DNA from: Rhodospirillales bacterium
Lineage (GTDB): Bacteria > Pseudomonadota > Alphaproteobacteria > CACIAM-22H2
DNA: 48,229 nt
Assembly: GCA_016794025.1 (NCBI GenBank)
Contig: JAEUKX010000073.1
Coordinates: forward strand, 1 to 48,229
Reading direction: 5' to 3'
In this document: positions 7,298 to 14,591 of the stretch, piece after piece
Position numbering within the stretch: the first letter of the stretch is position 1
Layout of the letters: each line of letters starts with the position of its first letter
Program-made: the position numbers and the translations under genes
Notes under the pieces: model-generated
What the model saw: the letters and a program-made list of their open reading frames with translations, nothing else
Told to the model about the DNA's origin: nothing
The model's database searches: none

Positions 7298-8443
7298 ATG
7301 GCGAGCCGTACCAAATCCCTCCTCACCGTCCTTGCCGCAGCCCTTGTGGCCGCCGGCAGCCTTCTGGGCGCCGACCCGGCCCACGCGCAGGGCCGCGTGC
7401 GCATCAAGGACATCGCCGACTTCGAAGGGGTGCGCCAGAACATGCTGGTGGGCTACGGCCTGGTGGTCGGCCTCAACGGCACGGGCGACACGATCAACAA
7501 CTCGCCGTTCACCCAGCAGTCGGTGATCGGCATGCTCGAGCGCATGGGTGTCAACACCCGCGACATCTCGAACACCCTTCGCACGAAGAACGTCGCGGCC
7601 GTGATGGTGACGGCCACCCTTCCCGCCTTCGCCCGCCAGGGCACGCGCCTCGACATCACCGTTGGCGCGCTTGGCGATGCCACGAACCTGATGGGCGGCA
7701 CGCTGCTCGTAACCCCGCTCCTCGGCGCGGACGGCGAGGTTTACGCCGTCGGCCAGGGCCCCGTCGCGATCTCTGGCTTCGCGGCCGCGGGTGCGGGCGC
7801 CTCGGTCACCCGCGGCACGCCGACCGGAGGGCGCGTGGCCAACGGCGCCATCGTCGAACGCGAGGTCACCTTCGAGCTTGCCTCGCTCGAGACCGCCAAC
7901 GTCACGCTGCGCAACCCCGACTTCACGACCGCCCGGCGCGTCGCGCAGGCGATCAACGCCTTCGCCGGCGCGCCCGTCGCTCGCCCGCGCGATCCCGGCA
8001 CGGTCATCCTCATCCCGCCGCCCGGCCGCCGCAACGACATGGTGGGCTTCCTCACCGACATCGAGCAGCTCCAGATCCAGCCCGACCAGCAGGCCCGCGT
8101 CGTGATCGACGAGAAGTCCGGCACGATCGTGATGGGCGAGAACGTGCGCATCTCGACCGTCGCCATCGCCCAGGGCGCGCTGACGATCCGCATCACCGAG
8201 ACCCCGCAGGTCAGCCAGCCCAACCCCTTCTCGACCGGCGGCACCACCACGACCGTCAACCGCACCGACATCCAGGTGGACGACGGCACCGGCAAGCGGC
8301 TGGCCGTGCTGCCCGGCAGCGTCACGCTGCAGGAACTGGTCAACGGCCTCAACGCGCTGGGCATCACGCCGCGCGACATGATCACGATCCTGCAGGCCAT
8401 CAAGGCCGCAGGCGCCCTCCAGGCCGACATCTCGGTGCTCTGA
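7298..8443 (+). CDS. flgI: Flagellar P-ring protein FlgI
   Basis: 381 residues, normal for the family. FlgI is secreted by Sec and polymerises in the periplasm as the P-ring around the rod, helped by FlgA. The signal peptide is clear (MASRTKSLLTVLAAALVAAG, cleavage likely after AHA near residue 30). Family motifs: RIKDIADFEGVRQNMLVGYG, GLVVGLNGTGDT, and C-terminal LQELVNGLNALGITPRDMI. First gene of flgI-rod-binding protein-flgN-like, with a 1-nt overlap (TGATG) to the next gene. Confidence 0.97.
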   Translation: MASRTKSLLTVLAAALVAAGSLLGADPAHAQGRVRIKDIADFEGVRQNMLVGYGLVVGLNGTGDTINNSPFTQQSVIGMLERMGVNTRDISNTLRTKNVAAVMVTATLPAFARQGTRLDITVGALGDATNLMGGTLLVTPLLGADGEVYAVGQGPVAISGFAAAGAGASVTRGTPTGGRVANGAIVEREVTFELASLETANVTLRNPDFTTARRVAQAINAFAGAPVARPRDPGTVILIPPPGRRNDMVGFLTDIEQLQIQPDQQARVVIDEKSGTIVMGENVRISTVAIAQGALTIRITETPQVSQPNPFSTGGTTTTVNRTDIQVDDGTGKRLAVLPGSVTLQELVNGLNALGITPRDMITILQAIKAAGALQADISVL

Positions 8444-8805
8444 TGTTCGCCGCGGCAGGAATGAGCGTCGACACGGCGCGCACCGCAGCCCTCGAGGGTG
8501 CGGTCGACAGCAAGATCGGCGCGCTGCGCAAGCCCGCCGCCGGCGGCAAGACCGACCCCGACAAGGTCCGCAAGACCGCGCAGGACTTCGAGACGGTCTA
8601 TCTCGAGCAGATGTTCAACCACATGTTCTCGACCGTCGGCGTCAACGCCATCACCGGCGGCGGCTTCGGCGAAGAGACGACGCGCTCGATGCTCGTCAAC
8701 GCCTATGCCCAGTCCCTCGCGAAGGCCGGCGGCATCGGCCTCGCCCCGTCGATCGCAAGCGAAATCCTCAAGATCCAGGAGAAGGCCGATGGCGCCGTCC
8801 GCTGA
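8443..8805 (+). CDS. flgJ: Rod-binding protein, FlgJ N-terminal domain only
   Basis: 120 residues. It matches the rod-binding domain of FlgJ (AQDFETVYLEQMFNHMFSTV, GGGFGEETTRSMLVNAYAQSLAKAGGIGLAP) without the muramidase domain found in enterobacterial FlgJ. It is the rod cap or assembly factor; a separate peptidoglycan hydrolase must act with it, as is normal in alphaproteobacteria. ATG 8443 overlaps the flgI stop, so translation is probably coupled. Its end overlaps the start of the next gene by 17 bp. Confidence 0.88.
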   Translation: MFAAAGMSVDTARTAALEGAVDSKIGALRKPAAGGKTDPDKVRKTAQDFETVYLEQMFNHMFSTVGVNAITGGGFGEETTRSMLVNAYAQSLAKAGGIGLAPSIASEILKIQEKADGAVR

Positions 8806-9280
8806 ACCCGCCCTGAACGTCCCCGATACGGCACTCGGCTGCCGCGCGCAGGTCGACAGCCTCGTGAAGGTATCGGCAAGCCTCGTGGCGCTGCTCGAGC
8901 GCGAGACGGCCCTGCTCGTCGAGATGAAGACGCAGGAAGTCGGCGCGCTGGCCGAGGAGAAGAAGGAGCTCGTGCGCCTCTACGCGCTGGCCGTGCGCCA
9001 GCTTCGCGAGCGCGCGGGCGCGCTGAAGGCCGCCCTGCCCGTCGTGCAGGAGGAGATCGAAGGCGCCCTCCAGCGCGTGCACGCGGTCGCCCTCATGAAC
9101 GAGGCGGCGATCAAGTCCGCGCGCAAGGTCAACGAAGGCGTCATGAAGGCGATCGCCGAGGTGTGGAACGCCGACCGCTCGGCCGCGTCGGGCTACAACC
9201 GCGCCGGCGCCAAGCCGCAGCCCAACGCCAAGAAGCCCGGCTTCACCTACGCTGCGGTCGTCCTCAACGAGACATGCTGA
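8789..9280 (+). CDS. FlgN-like flagellar export chaperone
   Basis: 163 residues from ATG 8789, with AGGAG 7 nt upstream inside the flgJ end. Long, charged helices (LVKVSASLVALLERETALLVEMKTQ, EEKKELVRLYALAVRQLRERAGALKAALPVVQEEI) match the FlgN family, four-helix chaperones for the hook-filament junction proteins FlgK and FlgL. In alphaproteobacteria the counterpart after flgJ is also called FlbY. The C-terminus is Pro/Lys-rich. No signal peptide. Function is inferred from fold pattern and position. Confidence 0.7.
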   Translation: MAPSAEPALNVPDTALGCRAQVDSLVKVSASLVALLERETALLVEMKTQEVGALAEEKKELVRLYALAVRQLRERAGALKAALPVVQEEIEGALQRVHAVALMNEAAIKSARKVNEGVMKAIAEVWNADRSAASGYNRAGAKPQPNAKKPGFTYAAVVLNETC

Positions 9281-9501
9281 GCCTCGCCCTGCCGCTCCTG
9301 CGCGCCGTGCTGGCATCCCCGATGCCGGCCCCCGCGCATGGCGGCGCCGACGCCCCTGCTCCCTCGAACGCGCCGGCGCCCGTGCTGCCGAGCTTTGCGC
9401 TCGTCGCCGCGGGCTACGGTTTCGGCCCGCTGCGCGCGCCGCCGCAAAGGCCGCGGCCGGTCAACGACAGGCGCCGCGATCGGGGAAACAGGCGACAATA
9501 G
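9274..9501 (+). CDS. Possible small protein after flgN, unknown
   Basis: A 75-residue frame starts at ATG 9274, overlapping the flgN-like stop by 7 bp, which suggests translational coupling. The first 15 residues are hydrophobic (MLSLALPLLRAVLA). An Ala/Pro-rich middle and a very basic tail (PVNDRRRDRGNRRQ) follow. It could be a small membrane-anchored flagellar protein or a chance frame in GC-rich DNA. No family recognised. Confidence 0.35.
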   Translation: MLSLALPLLRAVLASPMPAPAHGGADAPAPSNAPAPVLPSFALVAAGYGFGPLRAPPQRPRPVNDRRRDRGNRRQ

Positions 9502-9752
9502 GAGACGTAACCTATTTATCCTTTTGATTTCGCTGGCTTGTAACCCGAATCGCCGGTTTTTGCGCAGAATGTATTCTAAATCCTGAAATTGAATTTAAAA
9601 TCAATAAGATGAATTACGTTACCGAGGGGCGACGGTCGCTTCCATATTCACTTTTCAAAGAGCGCATGCCGGTGCAGACACCGGCAATTAAAGGAATTTA
9701 ATCTAACAGACCGGAAGATGCAAGTGCATTGCGCGGCACCCGGTGCGAGGCG
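9502..9752. other. AT-rich intergenic segment between flagellar and modification genes
   Basis: About 250 bp with much lower GC than its surroundings, especially 9515-9660. No gene is seen. It contains a hairpin TGCCGGTG-CAGA-CACCGGCA (9667-9686) with no T-run on either strand. It marks the border between the basal-body cluster and the glycan cluster, and could carry the transcription end of the converging units or an old insertion scar. Confidence 0.5.
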
Positions 9753-10475
9753 TCAGGCCCCGCCGGGCTTCGGCGGTTCGAGCCCCATCTCGCGCGCAAG
9801 GTCGGCATCGGTCCACGGACTTTCGATGGTGTAGCGGTGCCCGTGGATCGTCACGTTGAAATCCCGGAACGGTCCTTCGCCGAAGGCGCGATAGCGCCGC
9901 CGGTATTCGGCGGGCGTCATGTCGGGCGTGACGGAACACATGCGCTCGAACTCCGCCCGGAAGCGCGTGGGGCCGCACCATGCCTCGCCGCTGGGGGCGA
10001 GCGCCCCGTCGTCGGTCGCAAGCTTGGGTGCCAGCGCCTGGAAGAGCCGCACGAGCGCCTGAAAGGCCAGCGTGGCCACATGCATGCGCCCCCAGTCCGG
10101 GCTGATGTCGAACCATTCGCTTGCGACGATCGGCCCGGCATCGACCTGCCGGATCATCGCGTGCGCCGTTGCCCCAAAGCGCGTGGCGCCTTCCCACACG
10201 GCAAAGCTCTCGGGATAGACGCCGGGATAGCTCGGCGGGCCTGGATGGAAATTGTAGGCGCCGCAGTCGCACGCGGCGATGTAGCGGCCCGGAACGACGA
10301 TGTTCGTGGTGAAGGCGATGAGGCGCCGGCGCGCGGCCGGCGCTTCAAAGGCCGCATCGAGTGCCGCACGCGACGTGACATGCGTCACGGCAAGATCGGG
10401 CGCATGCAGCCTCAGATGTTCGGCAATGAGCGGCCCTTCCCGTTCGCCGGTGATCAGGACGATCTCAGCCGGCAT
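9753..10475 (-). CDS. Formyltransferase-family protein (sugar N-formyltransferase-like)
   Basis: 240 residues. The formyltransferase core is recognisable: NFHPGPPSYPGVYPESFAVW (about residues 74-93) corresponds to the substrate loop of methionyl-tRNA and sugar N-formyltransferases, followed by GATAHAMIRQVDAGPIV with the catalytic His/Asp region. The family uses N10-formyltetrahydrofolate to formylate an amino group. Unlike Fmt it is short and lacks the OB-fold tRNA-binding domain. With its sugar-epimerase and methyltransferase neighbours, an amino-sugar substrate is likely (inferred). Start ATG 10475; divergent from the TylF-like gene with only 26 bp between. Confidence 0.75.
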   Translation of the reverse strand: MPAEIVLITGEREGPLIAEHLRLHAPDLAVTHVTSRAALDAAFEAPAARRRLIAFTTNIVVPGRYIAACDCGAYNFHPGPPSYPGVYPESFAVWEGATRFGATAHAMIRQVDAGPIVASEWFDISPDWGRMHVATLAFQALVRLFQALAPKLATDDGALAPSGEAWCGPTRFRAEFERMCSVTPDMTPAEYRRRYRAFGEGPFRDFNVTIHGHRYTIESPWTDADLAREMGLEPPKPGGA

Positions 10476-10501
10476 GACGGCACGAGACCTCGATCCAGAT
10501 C

Positions 10502-11290
10502 ATGCGTGAACTTGATTTGTATGACATGCCGGCGCACCCTTCCTGCGCATTAACCGCCTGCCTCGGAGCTGATTCCTTGCACGACTCGAACCAGCCGCAG
10601 TTTAGCGCCGACGGGCTGGCGACGTTCCATAACTGCGAGTTTCTTTCCGATCCGAAATTTCAGGCGGCCTACCGGTTCGGCATGCAGGTGGGCGCGCTGC
10701 GCCGCCTCGATCTTCATGTCGAATGGCGCGCCTGGATCGCGATCTGGGCGGCCGAACAGGCGCTCCGGGTTCCCGGCGACTTCGTCGAATGCGGCGTGCA
10801 TACCGGGATACTCTCTGGAACGGTTGCCCACTGGACGGATTTCCGGACCCGCGCCGATCGCCGGATGTGGCTGCTCGACACGTTTGACGGACTCCCCGAA
10901 GAGCAGCTTAGCGAAACCGAACGCGCGATCGGGCTGCAACAATATAACGAAGAATATCGGGGATCGGACGGGCTGGCGAACATCCGGGCGAAGTTCCGCG
11001 GCTATCCCAACGTGCACATCGTGCCGGGTGCCGTTCCCGGAACGCTGGCGCAGGTCGCCGCCGAGCGTGTCGCCTACCTGTCGATCGACATGAACATCGC
11101 CCTGCCGGAGATCGCGGCGGCGGAATATTTCTGGCCGCTTCTGTCGCAGGGCGGCATCGTCCTGCTTGACGATTATAACTGGATGGCGCACGTCAACCAG
11201 AAGCGCGCCTTCGACGCGTTTGCCGCCGCACGCGGGCTGCGCGTGCTGGGCCTTCCGACCGGACAGGGCATCCTTATCAAGCCGCCATGA
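10502..11290 (+). CDS. TylF/MycF-family O-methyltransferase
   Basis: 262 residues. SAM- and metal-dependent sugar O-methyltransferase of the macrocin (TylF) family. Motif GDFVECGVHTGILS (about 91-104) binds SAM, DTFDGLPE follows, and the ISIDMN-like acidic motif appears as YLSIDMNIALPEI; LLSQGGIVLLDDYNW supplies metal-binding Asp pairs. ATG 10502 is used; ATG 10526 is a possible shorter start. It overlaps the RmlC-like gene by 4 bp (ATGA), so the two are coupled. The role is probably O-methylation of a deoxysugar used on flagellin or surface glycan (inferred from context). Confidence 0.85.
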   Translation: MRELDLYDMPAHPSCALTACLGADSLHDSNQPQFSADGLATFHNCEFLSDPKFQAAYRFGMQVGALRRLDLHVEWRAWIAIWAAEQALRVPGDFVECGVHTGILSGTVAHWTDFRTRADRRMWLLDTFDGLPEEQLSETERAIGLQQYNEEYRGSDGLANIRAKFRGYPNVHIVPGAVPGTLAQVAAERVAYLSIDMNIALPEIAAAEYFWPLLSQGGIVLLDDYNWMAHVNQKRAFDAFAAARGLRVLGLPTGQGILIKPP

Positions 11291-11850
11291 TCGTTCGACC
11301 GCTGAAGCTCGAGGGGACGTACGAGATCGGCCTGTCCGCGCGCCGCGATGCGCGCGGCCATTTCGGCCGCCTGTTCGATGCCGATATCTGGGCGGCGCAC
11401 GGCCTGCCGGTCGCCTTCGAGCAGGAGAACGAAGCCTTCACGAAAGCGAAGGGCACTCTGCGCGGCCTGCATTTCCAGACTCCGCCGCATGCCGAGACCA
11501 AGATCGTGCGCTGCGTCGCCGGCGCGGTGTTCGACGTGTTCGTGGACCTGCGGGCGGGCTCGCCCACCTACGGCCAGTGGGACGGGCACGTGCTGAACGG
11601 CGAGGCTCCCCGCTGGCTCGTCATTCCCAAGGGCTTCGCGCACGGCTACTGCACGCTCACCGACGATACGCTCTTCGCCTACAAGGTCGATGCCCGCTAC
11701 GCGCCCGAGGCGGAAGCCGGGCTCGCGTGGGACGACCCGACGCTCGCGATCAAGTGGCCCGTGCGCGAGCCGCTTCTCTCCGAACGCGACCGCGCCCATC
11801 CCCCGTTCGCCGGCTTCGTCTCGCCGTTCGTCGCGGAGACGGAGTGGTGA
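11287..11850 (+). CDS. dTDP-4-dehydrorhamnose 3,5-epimerase-like protein
   Basis: 187 residues, the usual RmlC/RfbC size. Cupin fold with hallmark GTLRGLHFQTPPHAETKIVRC (about 57-77), including the catalytic His of LRGLHFQ, then FDVFVDLR and IPKGFAHGYCTL. The family epimerises C3/C5 of dTDP-4-keto-6-deoxyglucose or related nucleotide sugars. rmlA, B and D are not in the window, so the precursor must come from elsewhere. It overlaps its neighbours by 4 bp on both sides, in a tight operon with the TylF-like gene and the SDR. Confidence 0.88.
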   Translation: MIVRPLKLEGTYEIGLSARRDARGHFGRLFDADIWAAHGLPVAFEQENEAFTKAKGTLRGLHFQTPPHAETKIVRCVAGAVFDVFVDLRAGSPTYGQWDGHVLNGEAPRWLVIPKGFAHGYCTLTDDTLFAYKVDARYAPEAEAGLAWDDPTLAIKWPVREPLLSERDRAHPPFAGFVSPFVAETEW

Positions 11851-12743
11851 CGAAGCGGCTGCTGGTCGCGCTGACCGGGGCAACCGGCGTGGTCGGCCGC
11901 GGCATCCTCGATGCGCTTGTCTCGGCCGGCCACGGCGTGCGGCCCGTCGCGCGCGGCGAATACGACCTGACGCGCCCGAAGATGGCCGAATGGCTCGAAC
12001 TCGAAGGCGTCGACGCGCTCGTGCATGCCGCGGGCGTGACCGAGGAAAGCGCCCGCACGGAAAAGGCGGCGATCATCGCGGGCGAAGGCCTCGCGGCCCT
12101 CGTCGCCCGCGCGAAGGCGCAGGGTGTGGGCCGCTTCGTCTACATTTCCAGTGCCCATGTCTACGGCCCGCTCGAGGGACGCATCGACGAGACCGCGCCC
12201 GTCGATCCGCGCAGCGACTATGCGCGCCTGCACGCGCAAAGCGAGAAGGTTGCCGCCGCCGCCGGCCTGCCGTGCGACGTGCTGCGGCCGTGCAATGTCT
12301 ACGGCATGCCGGCCGATCTGGCGCATTTCGAACGCTGGGCGCTGATCCCGTTCGGCTTCCCGCGCGCGGCCGCGTTCGACGGCCGCATCGTGCTGAAGAC
12401 GCCGGGCCTGCAGACGCGGAATTTCGTGGCGGCAGCGGGCGTGGGGAATTCGGTCGCGGCCCGGCTTGCCGAACCTCCGGCGGCGATGCGTGTGCGAAAT
12501 GTCGCCGGGCGCGATACCCTGTCGGTGCGCGATTTCGCCGCGCGAGTCGCCGGGATTGCCGCTTCGATCCTCGGCTCGGCGCCGGCGATCGAGGCGCCGC
12601 CCGCCGGTGCGCCCGCTCCGCCCGCCCTCGCCTACGGCAGCGCGGACGGGCCGTGGCCGGGCGACCTCGACGGGTTTCTCGGCGCGATGGTCCGCGCCTG
12701 CATGCGACTGAAGGACGACGCCGGCAACGGAAGGACCGCATGA
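11847..12743 (+). CDS. NAD(P)-dependent nucleotide-sugar epimerase/dehydratase (extended SDR)
   Basis: 298 residues from GTG 11847, overlapping the upstream stop (GTGA). Rossmann motif LTGATGVVGRGILDAL lies at about 8-23, VDALVHAAGV is the conserved NNAG-like segment, and YISSAHVYGP is the extended-SDR serine motif. The catalytic segment reads DYARLHAQSEK: the Tyr is present, but His occupies the place of the Lys in YxxxK. This may mean altered or reduced catalysis. Likely 4-keto-reductase or epimerase step on the same nucleotide sugar as the RmlC-like enzyme (inferred). Overlaps the next gene by 4 bp. Confidence 0.82.
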   Translation: MTKRLLVALTGATGVVGRGILDALVSAGHGVRPVARGEYDLTRPKMAEWLELEGVDALVHAAGVTEESARTEKAAIIAGEGLAALVARAKAQGVGRFVYISSAHVYGPLEGRIDETAPVDPRSDYARLHAQSEKVAAAAGLPCDVLRPCNVYGMPADLAHFERWALIPFGFPRAAAFDGRIVLKTPGLQTRNFVAAAGVGNSVAARLAEPPAAMRVRNVAGRDTLSVRDFAARVAGIAASILGSAPAIEAPPAGAPAPPALAYGSADGPWPGDLDGFLGAMVRACMRLKDDAGNGRTA

Positions 12744-13609
12744 AGTTCGACAGGGACAAGGCGACCGATCACGCCATCGCGAAGGCCTATGTCGCCTTCC
12801 TGGTGAAGCGCCGGCTCGACGACGGTCACGCGGCGCGCGCGGCCTTCTGCGCGGCGGAGGACGTGGCCCCCAAGCTGCTCTATTCCAACCCGCACATCGC
12901 GGGGATTTCCTCGCTGTTCGCCGCGCAGTCGAACGTCGAGCGCGTGGCCGACATGACGGTGCGCGAGTATCTTCGTTATCACTATTACTATATTCACCAG
13001 GCCTACAAGTACGGCATCCCCGAGATGCAGCAGACCTGGCGCGGCCATCACATCATCAAGTCGCCCGCCGACTGCTGGGCCTATCAGGAGCTGATCTTCG
13101 CCACGAAGCCCGACATCGTGCTGGAGCTGGGCGTGATGTTCGGCGGCGCGTCGGTGTTCTTCGCGGACATCCTCGAACTGGTCGGCCACGGCGAGGTGCT
13201 GGGCATCGACATCTCGCTCGCCAATCTCAGGCACAAGCCCGCGAAGGGCGGCCGCATCACGTATCTCGAGGGCGACAGCGGCAGCCAGAAGATCCTCGAC
13301 GAGGTCGACCGGCGCTGCCGCGGCAAGAACGTGCTGGTGATCGCCGACAGCGACCACGAGAAGGAGCACGTGCTGAAGGAAATCCGCCTCTATTCGCGGT
13401 TCGTGCGGCCCGGCGGCTACTACGTGGTGGAAGACACGCTCAACGACCTGATGGGCTTCCATCCCGTCCCGAACGAAGGGCCGCTTGCGGCCGCGCGCGC
13501 GTTCCTTGCCGAGAACGACGGCTTCGAGGTCGACCGGCGCCTGCCCGAGAAATACCTGATGTCGCTTTCCCCCGAAGGGTTCCTGCGCCGCAAGGGAGGC
13601 CGGGCATGA
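12740..13609 (+). CDS. CmcI-family (cephalosporin hydroxylase/rhamnosyl O-methyltransferase) methyltransferase
   Basis: 289 residues. The core matches the CmcI family of SAM-dependent O-methyltransferases: PDIVLELGVMFGGASVFFAD is the SAM loop, GEVLGIDISLANL follows, then YLEGDSGSQKILDEV and VLVIADSDHEKEHVLKEI, with the metal/SAM Asp and His, and FVRPGGYYVVEDT. The name cephalosporin hydroxylase is historical; many members methylate sugars or lipids. Start ATG 12740 overlaps the SDR stop. An added N-terminal helical region of about 110 residues precedes the domain. Likely part of the glycan modification operon. Confidence 0.82.
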   Translation: MKFDRDKATDHAIAKAYVAFLVKRRLDDGHAARAAFCAAEDVAPKLLYSNPHIAGISSLFAAQSNVERVADMTVREYLRYHYYYIHQAYKYGIPEMQQTWRGHHIIKSPADCWAYQELIFATKPDIVLELGVMFGGASVFFADILELVGHGEVLGIDISLANLRHKPAKGGRITYLEGDSGSQKILDEVDRRCRGKNVLVIADSDHEKEHVLKEIRLYSRFVRPGGYYVVEDTLNDLMGFHPVPNEGPLAAARAFLAENDGFEVDRRLPEKYLMSLSPEGFLRRKGGRA

Positions 13610-14091
13610 TCGTCGCCGTCGCCGCCTCCCCGCTTGTCGACCGCACGGCGCATGCAAGGAAGCTTGCGGGCACGAAGGGCAGCATCCTTGCCGATCCGTC
13701 CAAGGCGCTCGTGCGCGCGCACGGCTTCCAGACGATGTACGAGATCCCGCGCGATCTGCAGACCGAACTGCGCCTCGAACTGCTCGACGGCCACGCCAAG
13801 GCGCTGGCCAAGGCCAAAGGCGACGTCGTCGCCGACCATTGCGTGGTCGAATGGATGGCCGACTGGATGCGCTGGCACTGGGCGGCCGTGTCCACGCGCG
13901 CATGGGATGCGGCGATGGAAAAGGCCGCGAAGGTCGTGAAGCGCTATTCGCGCATCGAGCATCTCTCGACCGGGCCGAAGCGCGGCTACGACGGCTATGC
14001 GTGGCTCGACGCGCCGAACGCGCGGCAGGTGGAGGAGCTGATGTTCTTCCTCTATGCCAGGTTCGGCGCGAAGGTCGTGAAGGTCGGCTGA
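13606..14091 (+). CDS. Conserved-looking protein of unknown function
   Basis: 161 residues, coupled to the CmcI-like gene by a 4-bp overlap and to the acyltransferase by a 1-bp overlap. No family recognised with confidence. The central part (MYEIPRDLQTELRLELLDGH, then GDVVADHCVVEWMADWMRWHW) resembles the lid and DxD region of small nucleoside or AAA-type kinases. The place where a P-loop would lie (around AHARKLAGTKG) lacks GxxGxGK(S/T). It could be a degenerate kinase fold or an unrelated protein. No signal peptide or membrane segment. Its position suggests a role in glycan or flagellin modification. Confidence 0.7.
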   Translation: MIVAVAASPLVDRTAHARKLAGTKGSILADPSKALVRAHGFQTMYEIPRDLQTELRLELLDGHAKALAKAKGDVVADHCVVEWMADWMRWHWAAVSTRAWDAAMEKAAKVVKRYSRIEHLSTGPKRGYDGYAWLDAPNARQVEELMFFLYARFGAKVVKVG

Positions 14092-14591
14092 TGGCGGACG
14101 AGGCGCTTGTCATCCATCCCACGGCGAAGGTCTCGCCCGACGCGCGCATCCATCCGTCGGTCCGCGGCACGAAGATCCGTATCGGCGCGCACAGCGAGAT
14201 CTACGATTTCGTCGTGATCCGGGCGGTCGGCGGCACGGGCGACATCGAGATCGGTGAACACTGCTACCTCAATCCGCATTCGACGCTCTATTCGGGCAGC
14301 GGCATCCGGCTGGGCAACTACGTGATGGTGGGGCCGAACGTGTCGATCGTGCCCGCCAACCACGCCTTCGGCCGGCGCGATGTTCCCATGCGCCTGCAGG
14401 GCTTCGCTCCGGCGAAGGGCGGTGTGGTCATCGGCGACGACGTGTGGATCGGCGCCGGCGCCACGCTTCTTGATGGTGCGCGCATCGGCCGCGGGGCCGT
14501 CATCGCCGCCGGTGCGGTGGTGGAGAGCGAGGTGCCGCCCTATCAGGTGTGGGGCGGGGTGCCCGCGCGCTTCCTCAAGGAACGTCCCTGA
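14091..14591 (+). CDS. Hexapeptide-repeat acyltransferase (WbbJ/LpxA-like fold)
   Basis: 166 residues with left-handed beta-helix repeats throughout (IHPTAKVSPDARIHPSV, VVIGDDVWIGAGATLLDGA, RIGRGAVIAAGAVV) and a C-terminal VWGGVPARFLKER typical of WbbJ/CysE-type O- or N-acetyltransferases. The NHAF segment provides the likely catalytic His. It probably acetylates the sugar built by the upstream genes. It starts at the last base of the preceding stop. Its 3' end overlaps the convergent GT41 gene by 17 bp, so no terminator lies between. Confidence 0.87.
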   Translation: MADEALVIHPTAKVSPDARIHPSVRGTKIRIGAHSEIYDFVVIRAVGGTGDIEIGEHCYLNPHSTLYSGSGIRLGNYVMVGPNVSIVPANHAFGRRDVPMRLQGFAPAKGGVVIGDDVWIGAGATLLDGARIGRGAVIAAGAVVESEVPPYQVWGGVPARFLKERP

